A DNA stretch of 64,000 nucleotides from Methylacidiphilales bacterium (GTDB lineage: Bacteria > Verrucomicrobiota > Verrucomicrobiia > Methylacidiphilales > UBA1321), in assembly GCA_026225555.1 (NCBI GenBank), contig JAMFSY010000016.1, positions 62,001-126,000 on the forward strand, read 5' to 3'. Positions 46,351 through 55,638 of the stretch are shown here, one piece after another. Below the pieces are notes generated by a model, which saw only the letters and a program-made list of their open reading frames with translations, was not told where the DNA came from and did no database searches. Numbering within the stretch: the first letter of the stretch is position 1; each line of letters starts with the position of its first letter. The translations under genes were made by a program, and so were the position numbers.

Positions 46351-47058
46351 ATGCAAAATGTTGGGATTCCATCCGATCCATTTAAGTACAAGAGTCTGTC
46401 CAAATGGCATCCTCAAAGAGTCGCCTTTACGATCGCGGCACGATTTCAGGAGCGTTCAGCTCGAGACAACTTCTCCAACTACACGCTTCCACTCATTTCT
46501 TTCGAGGAGCCCGTAACGCCCCCCGTTTTTGATTCATCCGACACTTCAGTTACCCCCGTGCAAATGAGCCAGCTCCTCACGGCACTTCAGCAAACCGAAA
46601 GTTTGGGAGGACCCCTGGTTGAAATCGGAAGTTACCGGGGAATAACGACCACACAGTTGGCGGCGAAGACCAAACGGCAGGTTATCGCGGTGGATCCCTA
46701 TATTGGCTACGGAGCAGGGGAGACAGATTACGCAATCTTTCAAAAACGCGTTGCTGCGTTTGCCAACATCGAACACTGGAGAATGACTTCCGGGCAAGGA
46801 ATGCGTAAAATCCGGGAGAACGGCGCCAAACTCTCTTTCGTTTTTGTAGATGCCGTGCATGACTACGTGAATACCCTTTTTGATGGTCGGACCTATGGGG
46901 AGCTCTTGGCGCCTCAAGGCTCTATCGCCTTTCATGATACAGATGATCCGGCGTTTCCTGGGACCCGAAGAGCCGTGTGGGAATTTTCGCAGATGGGTGG
47001 CTTTGAGATCATCTGCCATGTTCAAGGCTTATGCGTCTTCCAGAAGCGGGGCCGATAG
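46351..47058 (+). CDS. Class I SAM-dependent methyltransferase (Methyltransf_24 type)
   Basis: The ATG is preceded by AAGGAGA at five bases, a strong ribosome binding site. The 235-residue protein contains LVEIGSYRGITTTQLAAKTK, VIAVDPYIGYGAGETDY, SFVFVDAVHDYVNTLFDG and GSIAFHDTDDPAFPGTRRAV. This is the pattern of Methyltransf_24/CmcI-like enzymes in which acidic residues may bind a metal. It is frequently found with glycosyltransferases and is likely to modify a sugar. Confidence 0.82.
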   Translation: MQNVGIPSDPFKYKSLSKWHPQRVAFTIAARFQERSARDNFSNYTLPLISFEEPVTPPVFDSSDTSVTPVQMSQLLTALQQTESLGGPLVEIGSYRGITTTQLAAKTKRQVIAVDPYIGYGAGETDYAIFQKRVAAFANIEHWRMTSGQGMRKIRENGAKLSFVFVDAVHDYVNTLFDGRTYGELLAPQGSIAFHDTDDPAFPGTRRAVWEFSQMGGFEIICHVQGLCVFQKRGR

Positions 47059-47255
47059 GCTCAGCGTGTTTGATCGCGACGGGTAAAGTCCGTTTGCCTC
47101 CGTCATAGGCTTTCATCTCCTGCTGATGCAAATCCAATGATAAGCTTGCATTCATCGACCCTGCCAAAAAAAACCAGTTCTAGTGAGGGAAACAAGCCTC
47201 AGCGTCAGACTTCTGTTCATTGCTTGTTGACCACCTTGTTCCCTCTGCTACGCCT

Positions 47256-48329
47256 GTGAGTGTGGCCACGAAAACGCTTCTTGTGACCGGTTCATCGGGC
47301 CTTATCGGTTCCGAGGTTTGCGGCTATTTTGCGCGGGAGGCGGGTTATCAAATTCACGGTGTGGACAACAATCAGCGAGCGGTGTTTTTTGGACCGCAGG
47401 GGGACACGCGCTGGAATCAACAACGGCTTTCAAAAGATATTCCCCATTTTGTTCATCACGAAATGGATGTGCGGGACCGGGAGGGGGTTCTGAGACTTCT
47501 TCGGGAGTTGCGGCCTTCAGCCATTGTCCATGCGGCGGCACAGCCGAGCCATGACCGGGCCGCCGCGATTCCTTTCGACGATTTCGATACGAATGCCGTC
47601 GGAACATTAAATCTTCTGGAAGCGGCGCGCCAAGCTTGCCCGGAGGCGCCGTTTGTCCATATGTCGACGAATAAGGTTTATGGAGACGCCCCCAATCGAA
47701 TTCCGCTGCAGGAACTGCCGACGCGATGGGATTACGCCGACCTGGCCTACGAAAACGGAATTCCGGAAACCTTCACCATTGACCAATCGAAGCACTCACT
47801 CTTTGGCGCATCCAAGGCCGCGGCGGACCTCATGGTGCAGGAATATGGCCGTTACTTCAACATGCCGACCTGTTGCCTGCGCGGAGGCTGCCTGACCGGG
47901 CCGAATCATTCCGGAGTGGAGCTGCACGGCTTTCTTTCCTATCTGGTAAAATGTAATCTGGAAGGTCGCGAGTACAAGGTTTTCGGCTACAAGGGAAAGC
48001 AGGTCCGCGACAATATCCATTCCGAGGATGTTTCCCGCTTTATCCATGCTTTCGTCAATTCGCCCCGCGTCGGCGAAGTCTATAACCTTGGCGGAAGCAA
48101 AGCTAATTCGTGCTCGATTCTCGAAGCCTTTCAGATCGCAGAAAAATTCAGTGGGAAGGCGATGCAGTATTCCTATCAAGAGGAAAATCGTATCGGAGAC
48201 CACATCTGCTACTACAGCGATCTTCGCAAGATAAAGACTCACTATCCGGGCTGGGACATTACCAAATCACTTGATCAAACGATCATGGAGATCGTACAGG
48301 CGTGGAGCAAACGCCTCGGAAATCCCTGA
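47256..48329 (+). CDS. NAD-dependent epimerase/dehydratase, CDP-paratose 2-epimerase-like
   Basis: The frame is open from a TTG at 47220; I use the GTG at 47256 (another GTG at 47262) just before the Rossmann motif [15 protein letters not shown]. The 357-residue protein has the short-chain dehydrogenase order: [12 protein letters not shown], then [14 protein letters not shown], then [14 protein letters not shown]. The late text [20 protein letters not shown] is characteristic of CDP-paratose 2-epimerase-like proteins. In the position of the YxxxK tyrosine there is Phe183, while Lys187 is kept. It may make a rare sugar nucleotide for the polysaccharide. The other CDP-paratose synthesis genes are not present here. 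The 161 bases before the open frame hold no gene that I recognise. Confidence 0.78.
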   Translation: MSVATKTLLVTGSSGLIGSEVCGYFAREAGYQIHGVDNNQRAVFFGPQGDTRWNQQRLSKDIPHFVHHEMDVRDREGVLRLLRELRPSAIVHAAAQPSHDRAAAIPFDDFDTNAVGTLNLLEAARQACPEAPFVHMSTNKVYGDAPNRIPLQELPTRWDYADLAYENGIPETFTIDQSKHSLFGASKAAADLMVQEYGRYFNMPTCCLRGGCLTGPNHSGVELHGFLSYLVKCNLEGREYKVFGYKGKQVRDNIHSEDVSRFIHAFVNSPRVGEVYNLGGSKANSCSILEAFQIAEKFSGKAMQYSYQEENRIGDHICYYSDLRKIKTHYPGWDITKSLDQTIMEIVQAWSKRLGNP

Positions 48330-48560
48330 GTTGTGATTACGGGTGCATGTAGATCCGCGGGAAGTTCTCTGACCCGGCGGCTGGAGAATAATTCGGATTA
48401 GCGAATTTCTGGCATCGGCCAGCAACGCACGAAGAGTGGAAAAGGTCCGTCACCTCGAATTCACTTGTTAATCTGTCTTATTAATGTGAATACTCGTGCT
48501 CTTTTGATACATCATCTTTTGTAATAAGAGTAGGTATTAGACCACTACCTCTAGGAAAAA

Positions 48561-51398
48561 ATGAACAATACAAGAAAGTTTGGATTCTACTTTGCCGCGA
48601 CTTGGGTTTGTTCCGTTGGCGCGATCACCCAAGTGGAAGCGGTGCCTGTTTCCACCGCTCCGTTTGTGCTTCAGGGGAACACGGTCACCACGCCCAATGC
48701 GGCGGGCCCCTATGCCAATGCGACCTTTCAGGATGCCGCCAACCCTTACAATGTCACCATCAGCCCGGCCACCGGTCAGTCCGTGACGCTGAGCAACAGC
48801 GACACGATCATCAATATCGGTACTGGCAGCACGCTCGCCATTGACGCGAACAGCACGCTGAGTGAGACCACCATTTTCTCCAATGTCGTGGACTTGGGCA
48901 GCGGCACCGTCACCAACGCCGGTACGGTGTCGAGCGGCCAGGATGGCATTCTCATCTCAGGCGATGGCACGGTCATCAACTCCGGTTCCATTACCGGCAG
49001 CAACAGCAACGGCATTGAAATCGACGGCGCGGGAACCGTGACCAACACGAGCACGGGCTCGATCTCAACCAATACCCGGGGCATCGATATCTTTGGAGAC
49101 GGCACGGTCACCAATGACGGTTCCATTCTGGCGGGCCGAACCGGCGTTCAGATCGGCGGCGCGGGTAATGTTACCAATTCGGGCTCTGTCACGGGCACCA
49201 CCGGCAATGGGCTTGAGCTCGACGGTACGGGCGCCAGCACCGTTACCAATACCGTCACGGGCACAATCTCAGGCCAGGGCGGCAACGGCATCAATCTCAA
49301 TAACGATATCAATCCGAACGACACGGCCACCGTCGTCAACGCCGGTTCGGTGACGGGCGCTTTCGATGGCGTCAACAGCAACGGCAATGCGGTGCTAACC
49401 AATTCCGGCACGATCACCGGCCAGGGCAACTTCGGTCAGGATGCGGGCGTCGTGATTTCCAATACGGGTACGGTCACCAACACTGGCACCATCAGCGATA
49501 CTGCCGTGCAGGGCGTGGGTCTTCTGATTAATGGCGTCGGCACGGTTAGCAATGCGACCAGCGGCAATATCACGGGTGGCGAGAACGGCATCCAGATCGG
49601 CACCACGGGAACGATCGCCAACGCGGGAACGATCACCGGCACTACCAATGACGGCATCTTCCTGGGTGAAACGGGCACGGTCAACAACACCGGTTCGATC
49701 AACGGAGTTAACGGCATCGCCATCGCTTTTTCGGGCACGGTCAACAACGCGCTCGGTGGAACCATCACCGGCAGCATCTATGGTATCCGCCTCGGCGATA
49801 TTGGCACGGTCACCAACTCCGGTTCCATCACCGGCACGGGCGATGACGGCATCTACATCGGCGGCGGCGGCGATGTCACGCTGGTTAACGGTTCGGTCAG
49901 CGGTGGCGTCAACGCGGTGGAAACAAATGCCGGCACGGGTTCCCCCGTCAGCACGGTCACCGTTATCGGACGTACTTCTCTGAACGGCGGTCTGGTGGAA
50001 GATTACGGCACTGGCACGGTCGTCCTGGATCTTGCCGGCCTGACTCCGGGAGAGGCGGCCGCCCTGCGGGCGCAGGCTGGCGACACCAGCGGTTCGATCA
50101 CGGTGGGAAACAACACCTACTCGTGGACCAACCTGACGTTGATCGACAACTCCGTCTCCCTGGAGGAATCGGTTGATCGCGGGCTGCGTGACATCGCCAC
50201 GAAGATCGACAACAACGGACAGGCGCTCTCCTCCGCGTTCGATCCCTTTTATGTCGCGGCGGCCAGCAATCCCGAGAATGCCCTCAACTCCCTGGTCGGC
50301 CGACAGTTCGACGATGCCTTTCTGCAAATCGGTCTGAGCAACGCCACGGCGTTTTCGGAACTGGCCGACAATCGGGCCTTCAATCTCCGGCAGGGCGCCA
50401 GCGGGCTGGATTTCTCGGGCTTGAGCGTCAGCCCCAGCACGATGATCGCCAGTCTCGGCGATACGCAGAATATCCTGGGCCACCTCGGCTCATCGGTTTT
50501 TGGCGGAACGACGATGAACGATTCAAAGGAAGCGCAAACCTCGGTTGCCACGGCCAACAGCCCTCGTTGGGGCGCATGGGCGTCCGGCACGGTCACCTTC
50601 GCGGATGAATCGGGCACCGCCACCAACCCCGGCTACAATGCGACCAGCGGAAGTCCGACCATTGGTATCGACTATCGCATCTGCCCGGATCTCGTTTTGG
50701 GAGCCCTCTTCAATTACACGACTGGGAATGTGAACTTTGGCGACGGCAGCAACCTGGACACCGATACCTACCTGGGCGGCCTCTACGCCGACTGGGCGCA
50801 CGGTCCCTGGTTCATCAATGCCTTGGCCGCCTACGGCCAGAGCAGCTACGACCAGACCCGGACCACCCTTATCGGGTCCCAGGCGACCGCCTCCCCCGGC
50901 GGCGATGAAGAACTGGCCACTCTCTCCGGCGGTTACGATTTCAAGATCAACGGCTGGGTGATCAGTCCGGAAATTGGCCTCCAGTACACGCATCTCTCGA
51001 AGGACGCTTACAGCGAAACCGGTGCGGGCGCCTTCAACCTGAACGTCGGCGATCAGGACGTGAATTCACTTCGGACCAAGCTCGGATTCCACGCCGCGCA
51101 TTCCTTCACCTGGAGCAGCATCAAGTTCACTCCCGAAATGAACGCCACCTGGTACCACGAGTGCCTGGATAACACCGAGGGAGTCAGCAACAGTCTTCCC
51201 GGCGCGCCTGCCTTGGGTTCATTCGTGGTCGATACGAATCCGCAAGGCCGCGATTTTGCCGTGGTGGGCGCGGGTCTCAGCGCCGCTCCGTCGGACTGGC
51301 ATGGCAATGTCAGCTTCTTCGTGAATTACGATGCCCAGGTCGGCCAGTCTGAGTTCCTGGCCCATACGGTTGACGGCGGCGTGCGCATCGGGTTCTGA
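48561..51398 (+). CDS. Classical autotransporter (type Va) with repetitive passenger and C-terminal beta-barrel
   Basis: This 945-residue protein is preceded by AGGA at five bases. It has a signal peptide (FYFAATWVCSVGAITQVEA), then a passenger of many 20- to 25-residue repeats with a pattern like GTVTNSGSITGTGDDGIYIG, expected to form a beta-helix. A barrel domain (about residues 664-945) begins WGAWASGTVTFADESG and ends in VDGGVRIGF, with terminal Phe. The passenger should be moved across the outer membrane by the barrel. It is the last gene before the right-hand block and has its own leader of about 230 bases. No PEP-CTERM tail. Probably an adhesin or surface protein. Confidence 0.9.
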   Translation: MNNTRKFGFYFAATWVCSVGAITQVEAVPVSTAPFVLQGNTVTTPNAAGPYANATFQDAANPYNVTISPATGQSVTLSNSDTIINIGTGSTLAIDANSTLSETTIFSNVVDLGSGTVTNAGTVSSGQDGILISGDGTVINSGSITGSNSNGIEIDGAGTVTNTSTGSISTNTRGIDIFGDGTVTNDGSILAGRTGVQIGGAGNVTNSGSVTGTTGNGLELDGTGASTVTNTVTGTISGQGGNGINLNNDINPNDTATVVNAGSVTGAFDGVNSNGNAVLTNSGTITGQGNFGQDAGVVISNTGTVTNTGTISDTAVQGVGLLINGVGTVSNATSGNITGGENGIQIGTTGTIANAGTITGTTNDGIFLGETGTVNNTGSINGVNGIAIAFSGTVNNALGGTITGSIYGIRLGDIGTVTNSGSITGTGDDGIYIGGGGDVTLVNGSVSGGVNAVETNAGTGSPVSTVTVIGRTSLNGGLVEDYGTGTVVLDLAGLTPGEAAALRAQAGDTSGSITVGNNTYSWTNLTLIDNSVSLEESVDRGLRDIATKIDNNGQALSSAFDPFYVAAASNPENALNSLVGRQFDDAFLQIGLSNATAFSELADNRAFNLRQGASGLDFSGLSVSPSTMIASLGDTQNILGHLGSSVFGGTTMNDSKEAQTSVATANSPRWGAWASGTVTFADESGTATNPGYNATSGSPTIGIDYRICPDLVLGALFNYTTGNVNFGDGSNLDTDTYLGGLYADWAHGPWFINALAAYGQSSYDQTRTTLIGSQATASPGGDEELATLSGGYDFKINGWVISPEIGLQYTHLSKDAYSETGAGAFNLNVGDQDVNSLRTKLGFHAAHSFTWSSIKFTPEMNATWYHECLDNTEGVSNSLPGAPALGSFVVDTNPQGRDFAVVGAGLSAAPSDWHGNVSFFVNYDAQVGQSEFLAHTVDGGVRIGF

Positions 51399-51504
51399 AG
51401 CCCATCGACGAGAAATGGAATCGGAGGTCAATGGGCGAAAAGGGGTGCTTCTGATTCGATCTTCGATGCGCGGGAGCTTGGTGGCATGGGCTCATCGCGT
51501 CCTT

Positions 51505-52002
51505 TTACCGGGATTTTACCTCAGCAAGCAAATCATCGAGATCGAGCGGGCGGCTGAACATTTTCAATGAACCCTCGGCAGTCCGTGGCCAGTTTTCGGG
51601 CGGGCGATCCCAGTACAATTCCACCCCATTTTCATCAGGATCGCGTAAGTAGAGGGCCTCACTCACCCCATGATCCGATGCCCCGTCGAGCGAAATATCC
51701 GCCTTTATCAACCGCAGCAATGCGTCAGCCAACTTAACCCGTGAAGGATAAAGAATTGCCACATGGTAGAGGCCGGTGCATCCACGCGGTGGAGGCGAGC
51801 CGCCAAGACTTTCCCACGTATTGAGCCCGATGTGGTGATGATATCCGCCAGCTGAGACAAAAGCGGCGTCCCGACCGAATCGCTGCATCAATTGGAAGCC
51901 AAGCACGCCACAGTAAAAGGAGAGCGCCCGCTCCAAGTCAGCCACCTTAAGATGCACGTGCCCGATTCGCACGCCGGGATCAATCGAATTTTCGTCAGGC
52001 AT
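51505..52002 (-). CDS. VOC family protein (glyoxalase/bleomycin resistance/dioxygenase fold)
   Basis: The ATG at 52002 has GAGGG at seven bases upstream and gives 165 residues; the longer frame to 52050 lacks a site. Features are IGHVHLKVADLERALSFYCG with the first metal-binding His, YHHHIGLNTWES, LYHVAILYPSR and the final DPDENGVELYWDRP, the metal-binding Glu strand. This layout is that of VOC proteins, similar to CatE-type extradiol dioxygenases, but length and motifs do not settle the reaction. The gene is convergent with the autotransporter gene across 106 bases. Confidence 0.85.
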   Translation of the reverse strand: MPDENSIDPGVRIGHVHLKVADLERALSFYCGVLGFQLMQRFGRDAAFVSAGGYHHHIGLNTWESLGGSPPPRGCTGLYHVAILYPSRVKLADALLRLIKADISLDGASDHGVSEALYLRDPDENGVELYWDRPPENWPRTAEGSLKMFSRPLDLDDLLAEVKSR

Positions 52003-52151
52003 GGGCAAACCCTCATTTAGACAGGAGCCTATGTCAAGATGAGGGGGCAATACTCACCCGATGCCGCGGTTCCTTTCAAAGCGCAACCGACCGCTAAAAA
52101 ATGACAATCTTCCGGGAGCGCATCGAGGCTGATCTCATTTAGAGTGTCAGG

Positions 52152-53651
52152 ATGCCTCTGGTCTCAAATGACGCGCGTCACAAAAATCAGCTAGCGAGTG
52201 ACTGGATGCACCGGGGCATCGATTTGTTGAACGAGAATTCCGCGTCCACGCTCGAACGGGCCCTCCGATGCTTTGATGAGGCCATTGCGCTGCGACAGAC
52301 GCTGCCCGTAAATGAGAATCATCATTATCGTTACGGCTTAAGCGCGGGGTGGATCAACCGGGGAGATGCGCTGGCTCGCCTGGGAGGAACTGAATTACTG
52401 GCCGAGGCAGTAAAATCGTACGACGAGGCCTTGGTGCTCCTGGAAAGTTTGCCTCTGGAAGAGAACGTCCTTTATCCCCGGCGCTTCGCCATAACTTGGA
52501 TTAATCGGGGAATGGCGCTGCAAAAACAAAAGGGTTCCGGCGACATGTGGGAAGCCTTGGAATGTTTTCGCGAAGCCGTCGACGTTCTGGTCCACCCTTC
52601 GGCCTTGGCCGAGGAGGCGACCGACCGGATTTTGAAGGGGCATTTCGGGGAGGCCATGTCGTTCCGGCAGGCCCAGCACATGATTGCGTCGGATTACATG
52701 ACGCAGCTTAAGGGCGCTCCCTTCGATCCGAAGGATGCCGCCCTCGTCCCCGACGCTGGCCCCTGCGCCGCCTGCCCGAAGCGCAGCGGCAACCAGAAGG
52801 AGCTTTTCGCCGACGTGGGACGTGCAGACGTTTGCACCGACCCGGTTTGCTTCCGGCTCAAGTGCGATGCTGTCCGCGCCCGGTTGCTGGCCCAAGCCGA
52901 AAGTGAGGGCAAGATGGTTCTCTCCTCCGAGGATGCGCAGAGCCTCTATCCCCACGGCAATTACCTGAGCCACGACGCCCCGGTGATCGAACTGGCCAAG
53001 CCGTGCCCGTTCGCCTCGGGCAAGACGTGGCACGAGGTGATGGCCGACTTGCCCGAGGCCGAGCGCCCCAGCGTAATTGTCGCGGTTGACCGCAACGGCG
53101 ACCTGCACGAACTCGTCGGCAAGAAGGAGGCCGGGGAAGTCGCCCGCGCCCTCGATCTGGCCACGCCGGGAGAAACGCGCGGCGACCTGTCTCCCGCCGC
53201 CGTTCAGCAGCGCCAGCAGAACAAGGATGCCCGCGAGAAGCACGAGCGCACCACCCGCACGGTGAACCTCGTCATCGATGCCATCCTCGCCAAGCAGGAG
53301 AAGGCGAAGGACCTCAAGGCCCTTTCCCGCCTCCTCCTCATGGTGGCGCTGCACGAAGCCCACTTCGATACGTGCCGGCGCGTCAATGTCCGCCACGGCT
53401 TCACCACGGTGAAGAAGGACGGCGAGCCGAGACGGTTCTACGACAAGCTCGCCAAGGCAGCCGACAAGAACCCGCTCGCCTTCGCCCTCGAATCGCTCCT
53501 CTGGGAAGGCGCGATGTTCTCCAATGACCTCCCGAAAACCATCGTGGAGGCGGCGAAAATCTACGGGCTCGATCTTTCCAAGATCAAGGCCGAGGCGAAG
53601 ACAAAACCCGCGCCCGCCCCGAAGTCCGAGGAGGCCGCGCCCAAGAAATAA
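52152..53651 (+). CDS. Fusion of a TPR-like N-terminal part with the C-terminal half of a ParB-like protein
   Basis: This 499-residue frame has two unrelated halves. Residues 1-148 consist of three repeats of about 45 residues that resemble TPR units (WINRGDALARLGG, WINRGMALQKQKGS). From about residue 155 the text becomes that of ParB/RepB/Spo0J-type proteins from mobile elements, starting EEATDRILKGHFGEAMSFRQ and continuing with PCAACPKRSGNQKELFADV and VCTDPVCFRLKCDAVR (Cys-rich zinc-like motif). Both the ParB nuclease-like motif and the central HTH are absent. The base composition becomes richer in G and C at the same point. The best explanation is a deletion or recombination that joined a chromosomal TPR gene to the interior of a mobile-element parB gene. 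Whether the chimaera is made is unknown. Confidence 0.65.
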   Translation: MPLVSNDARHKNQLASDWMHRGIDLLNENSASTLERALRCFDEAIALRQTLPVNENHHYRYGLSAGWINRGDALARLGGTELLAEAVKSYDEALVLLESLPLEENVLYPRRFAITWINRGMALQKQKGSGDMWEALECFREAVDVLVHPSALAEEATDRILKGHFGEAMSFRQAQHMIASDYMTQLKGAPFDPKDAALVPDAGPCAACPKRSGNQKELFADVGRADVCTDPVCFRLKCDAVRARLLAQAESEGKMVLSSEDAQSLYPHGNYLSHDAPVIELAKPCPFASGKTWHEVMADLPEAERPSVIVAVDRNGDLHELVGKKEAGEVARALDLATPGETRGDLSPAAVQQRQQNKDAREKHERTTRTVNLVIDAILAKQEKAKDLKALSRLLLMVALHEAHFDTCRRVNVRHGFTTVKKDGEPRRFYDKLAKAADKNPLAFALESLLWEGAMFSNDLPKTIVEAAKIYGLDLSKIKAEAKTKPAPAPKSEEAAPKK

Positions 53652-53702
53652 CCCCGCGCCGGGCAGGTCCGACCCCTCCCGCGCAACTCTTCCTTCCTGA
53701 CC

Positions 53703-54671
53703 ATGAACACCCAAACCTTCATCGCCGATATTGCCCGCGACCTCGCCGTCCGCGCCCACACCGGGACTTCCTTCGATCCTGACAAGCGGGGCGATATGGA
53801 AGTCAACGAATACGCCTCCACCCTGGCCACCGATTACGAGACGCTTTCCGACCACGCTCCGACCGGCGAAAAGCGGGCCGTCCTCGACGCGGAATTTGCC
53901 CGCTACCGCGAAGGCTACAAGACCCGCACGCTGGCCTATCTCCACAGCAAGGCCCGCTGCCTCTCGCCCATGATTACCGGCCCGAGCAACTTCCCGGTCC
54001 GGCGCAACCAGAAGCGCAACGAGGTTGTCCGCCGCCGTCTTGGGGAACTGGTCGAGTTTCGCCAGCGGGCGCTGGAGGCGATCCGCAAGGCGCTCCATCC
54101 CGAATGGCGGCCCATCATCGCGGGCGATGACGACGCGCTGGACCGACTGCGCAAGAAAATCGCGGATCGTGAAAAGCGCGTGGCCGTGATGAAGGCCGCC
54201 AATGCCGCCGTTCGCCGCAACGCCAAGAACGGCAGGGAGGCGCAGATCGCCGCGATTCTCGCGGTTGATCCCATGCTAACCCCGGAGACCGCCGCCGACT
54301 TGCTGGAACCCGATTACATGGGACGCGTCGGCTTTGCGGGCTTTCTCTTCCAGAACAACGGCGCGGAAATTCGCCGCTTGCGGGCCCGGCTCGCCGCGCT
54401 CGAACGGGACAAGGCCGCGCCCGAGACGATCCTCGAAGGGGACAACGCCGTCCGGCTGGAAGATTCTCCGGGCGATAACCGCGTGCGGCTCTTCTTCCCC
54501 GGCAAGCCCGATTCCTCCGTCCGAACCCGCCTCAAGTCGAACGGCTTTCGCTGGGCGCCGTCCCTCGGCTGCTGGCAGGCGTACCGCAATCCGCGGTCGC
54601 TGGAACTGGCCAAGCACTTTGTCGCGCCCCCGGAGCAGGCCAACCCGGCCTCGGAGCTTCCCACCACCTGA
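53703..54671 (+). CDS. Mobile-element protein of unknown function
   Basis: This 322-residue protein starts with an ATG 51 bases after the ParB-like gene. Its centre is helical and basic (RNQKRNEVVRRRLGELVEF), and a short C-terminal module VRLFFPGKPDSSVRTRLKSN, followed by GFRWAPSLGCWQAYRN, recurs at the end of many plasmid- and phage-encoded proteins. I know no function for that module. The base composition is strongly G+C-rich with few A/T third positions, like the rest of the remnant. It forms a block with three smaller genes in the same direction. Confidence 0.66.
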   Translation: MNTQTFIADIARDLAVRAHTGTSFDPDKRGDMEVNEYASTLATDYETLSDHAPTGEKRAVLDAEFARYREGYKTRTLAYLHSKARCLSPMITGPSNFPVRRNQKRNEVVRRRLGELVEFRQRALEAIRKALHPEWRPIIAGDDDALDRLRKKIADREKRVAVMKAANAAVRRNAKNGREAQIAAILAVDPMLTPETAADLLEPDYMGRVGFAGFLFQNNGAEIRRLRARLAALERDKAAPETILEGDNAVRLEDSPGDNRVRLFFPGKPDSSVRTRLKSNGFRWAPSLGCWQAYRNPRSLELAKHFVAPPEQANPASELPTT

Positions 54672-54675
54672 CGCC

Positions 54676-54879
54676 ATGAACGCCACCCAACGTCATTTGC
54701 AGGAATCGCACGAACGCCAGTTTCACGGCGAGGACTGGCAGGCCGTCGCGCAGGACATCTGCGACGGCCTGCCCGAAGCGACCGAGGAGAATTTTCTCTT
54801 CCTCAGTTCGTCCCCCGATCCCGGCTGCGACTGCGGCTTTTGCGCCGCCGCCGATTGGCCGCCCTCAATCCCCATCTAG
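54676..54879 (+). CDS. Small acidic protein of unknown function in the mobile remnant
   Basis: A 67-residue frame starts four bases after the preceding stop. It contains HGEDWQAVAQDICDGLPEAT and a Cys-containing segment DPGCDCGFCAAADWPP. Four closely spaced cysteines could bind a metal, but this is only a guess. The close spacing and the same base composition support it as part of the same unit. I recognise no family. Confidence 0.5.
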   Translation: MNATQRHLQESHERQFHGEDWQAVAQDICDGLPEATEENFLFLSSSPDPGCDCGFCAAADWPPSIPI

Positions 54880-54889
54880 GAAATTCAAA

Positions 54890-55123
54890 ATGAAAAAACC
54901 AACAAGCACCGCCCTTCGTTTTCAGATCAGCGCCTTGTCGATCTTTGGCGACCGGGAAAACGGTCGGCAAAGTACGCGCGGCATCTTCACCCTCCACGGC
55001 GAGCTGTTTCAATCGCTGGAGCCGGTCTCCCGCCAGCACGCCACCGAAATCAACCACGAGATGACGGCGCTCCGCGAGGAGTTGAACGCCTCGCGCCGGA
55101 CCACCGCCCGGAGAAAGGCCTAG
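54890..55123 (+). CDS. Small protein of unknown function in the mobile remnant
   Basis: A 77-residue frame begins 10 bases after the previous gene. The text includes LRFQISALSIFGDRENGRQS and ends in the basic tail RRTTARRKA. Mostly polar; no recognisable domain and no signal peptide. Spacing of two bases to the next start indicates a common transcript. Confidence 0.48.
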   Translation: MKKPTSTALRFQISALSIFGDRENGRQSTRGIFTLHGELFQSLEPVSRQHATEINHEMTALREELNASRRTTARRKA

Positions 55124-55125
55124 CC

Positions 55126-55638
55126 ATGGACTTGATTCATTTTCAGGACAACGCCTACGGCAGGCCGTACACCGTTTCCGCCCGCGACCTGGTTCGGGCC
55201 TTCGAGTTGAACAAGCGGTTCGTGCCTCTCCGTCACCCCGACGGGACGAAGTTTTCCGACGACGGGCAATCGCTGGCCGAGGGCCGCGCCACCTGCCTCG
55301 ATCTCAGCTACGTTCCCCCCTCCGCGCGGAAGGAGGCCGAAGCCATCGTGCATGACGTCTGGCCGGAAATGTGCGTCGCCGTCCTGCAGCCCGGCGATGT
55401 CCTGATCGGCATCCGGCGCGAGCAGCGTGGCTACTTTCAGATGTACGACGGCACCGTCACCGGCGAGGCCGCCCGGCGCGTGGCCGACCGGATGAACAAG
55501 GCCCTCCAGGTCTCGCCCCGCCAGCGCGAGGCCATGCTGATCGGCAGCATGATGGGATGGGATTGCCCGGCGGTCCGGCCTTCCTGCGACCTTCACGCCA
55601 ACGCCCGGCCCTACGGCGAGGAGGAGACCACGCCATGA
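55126..55638 (+). CDS. Mobile-element protein of unknown function
   Basis: This 170-residue protein starts two bases after the previous stop. It contains YVPPSARKEAEAIVHDVWPE and a beta-rich centre (CVAVLQPGDVLIGIRREQRG), then a helix with VTGEAARRVADRMNKALQV. I do not recognise a domain. It ends in ATGA with the start of a further frame, which breaks after two codons. It belongs to the G+C-rich remnant. Confidence 0.52.
   Translation: MDLIHFQDNAYGRPYTVSARDLVRAFELNKRFVPLRHPDGTKFSDDGQSLAEGRATCLDLSYVPPSARKEAEAIVHDVWPEMCVAVLQPGDVLIGIRREQRGYFQMYDGTVTGEAARRVADRMNKALQVSPRQREAMLIGSMMGWDCPAVRPSCDLHANARPYGEEETTP

Noticed and set aside
48850-49900. Short regularly spaced repeats that could be taken for a CRISPR array
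   Set aside because: The repeats are in frame, vary in sequence and code for the passenger of an autotransporter; there are no constant direct repeats with unique spacers and no cas genes.
49395-50483. 362-codon minus-strand open frame within the autotransporter gene
   Set aside because: The repetitive passenger sequence on the plus strand explains it; no ribosome binding site or domain is seen.
52395-54098. 567-codon minus-strand open frame
   Set aside because: It is antisense to the ParB-like and 322-residue genes in a G+C-rich region where reverse frames stay open by chance.
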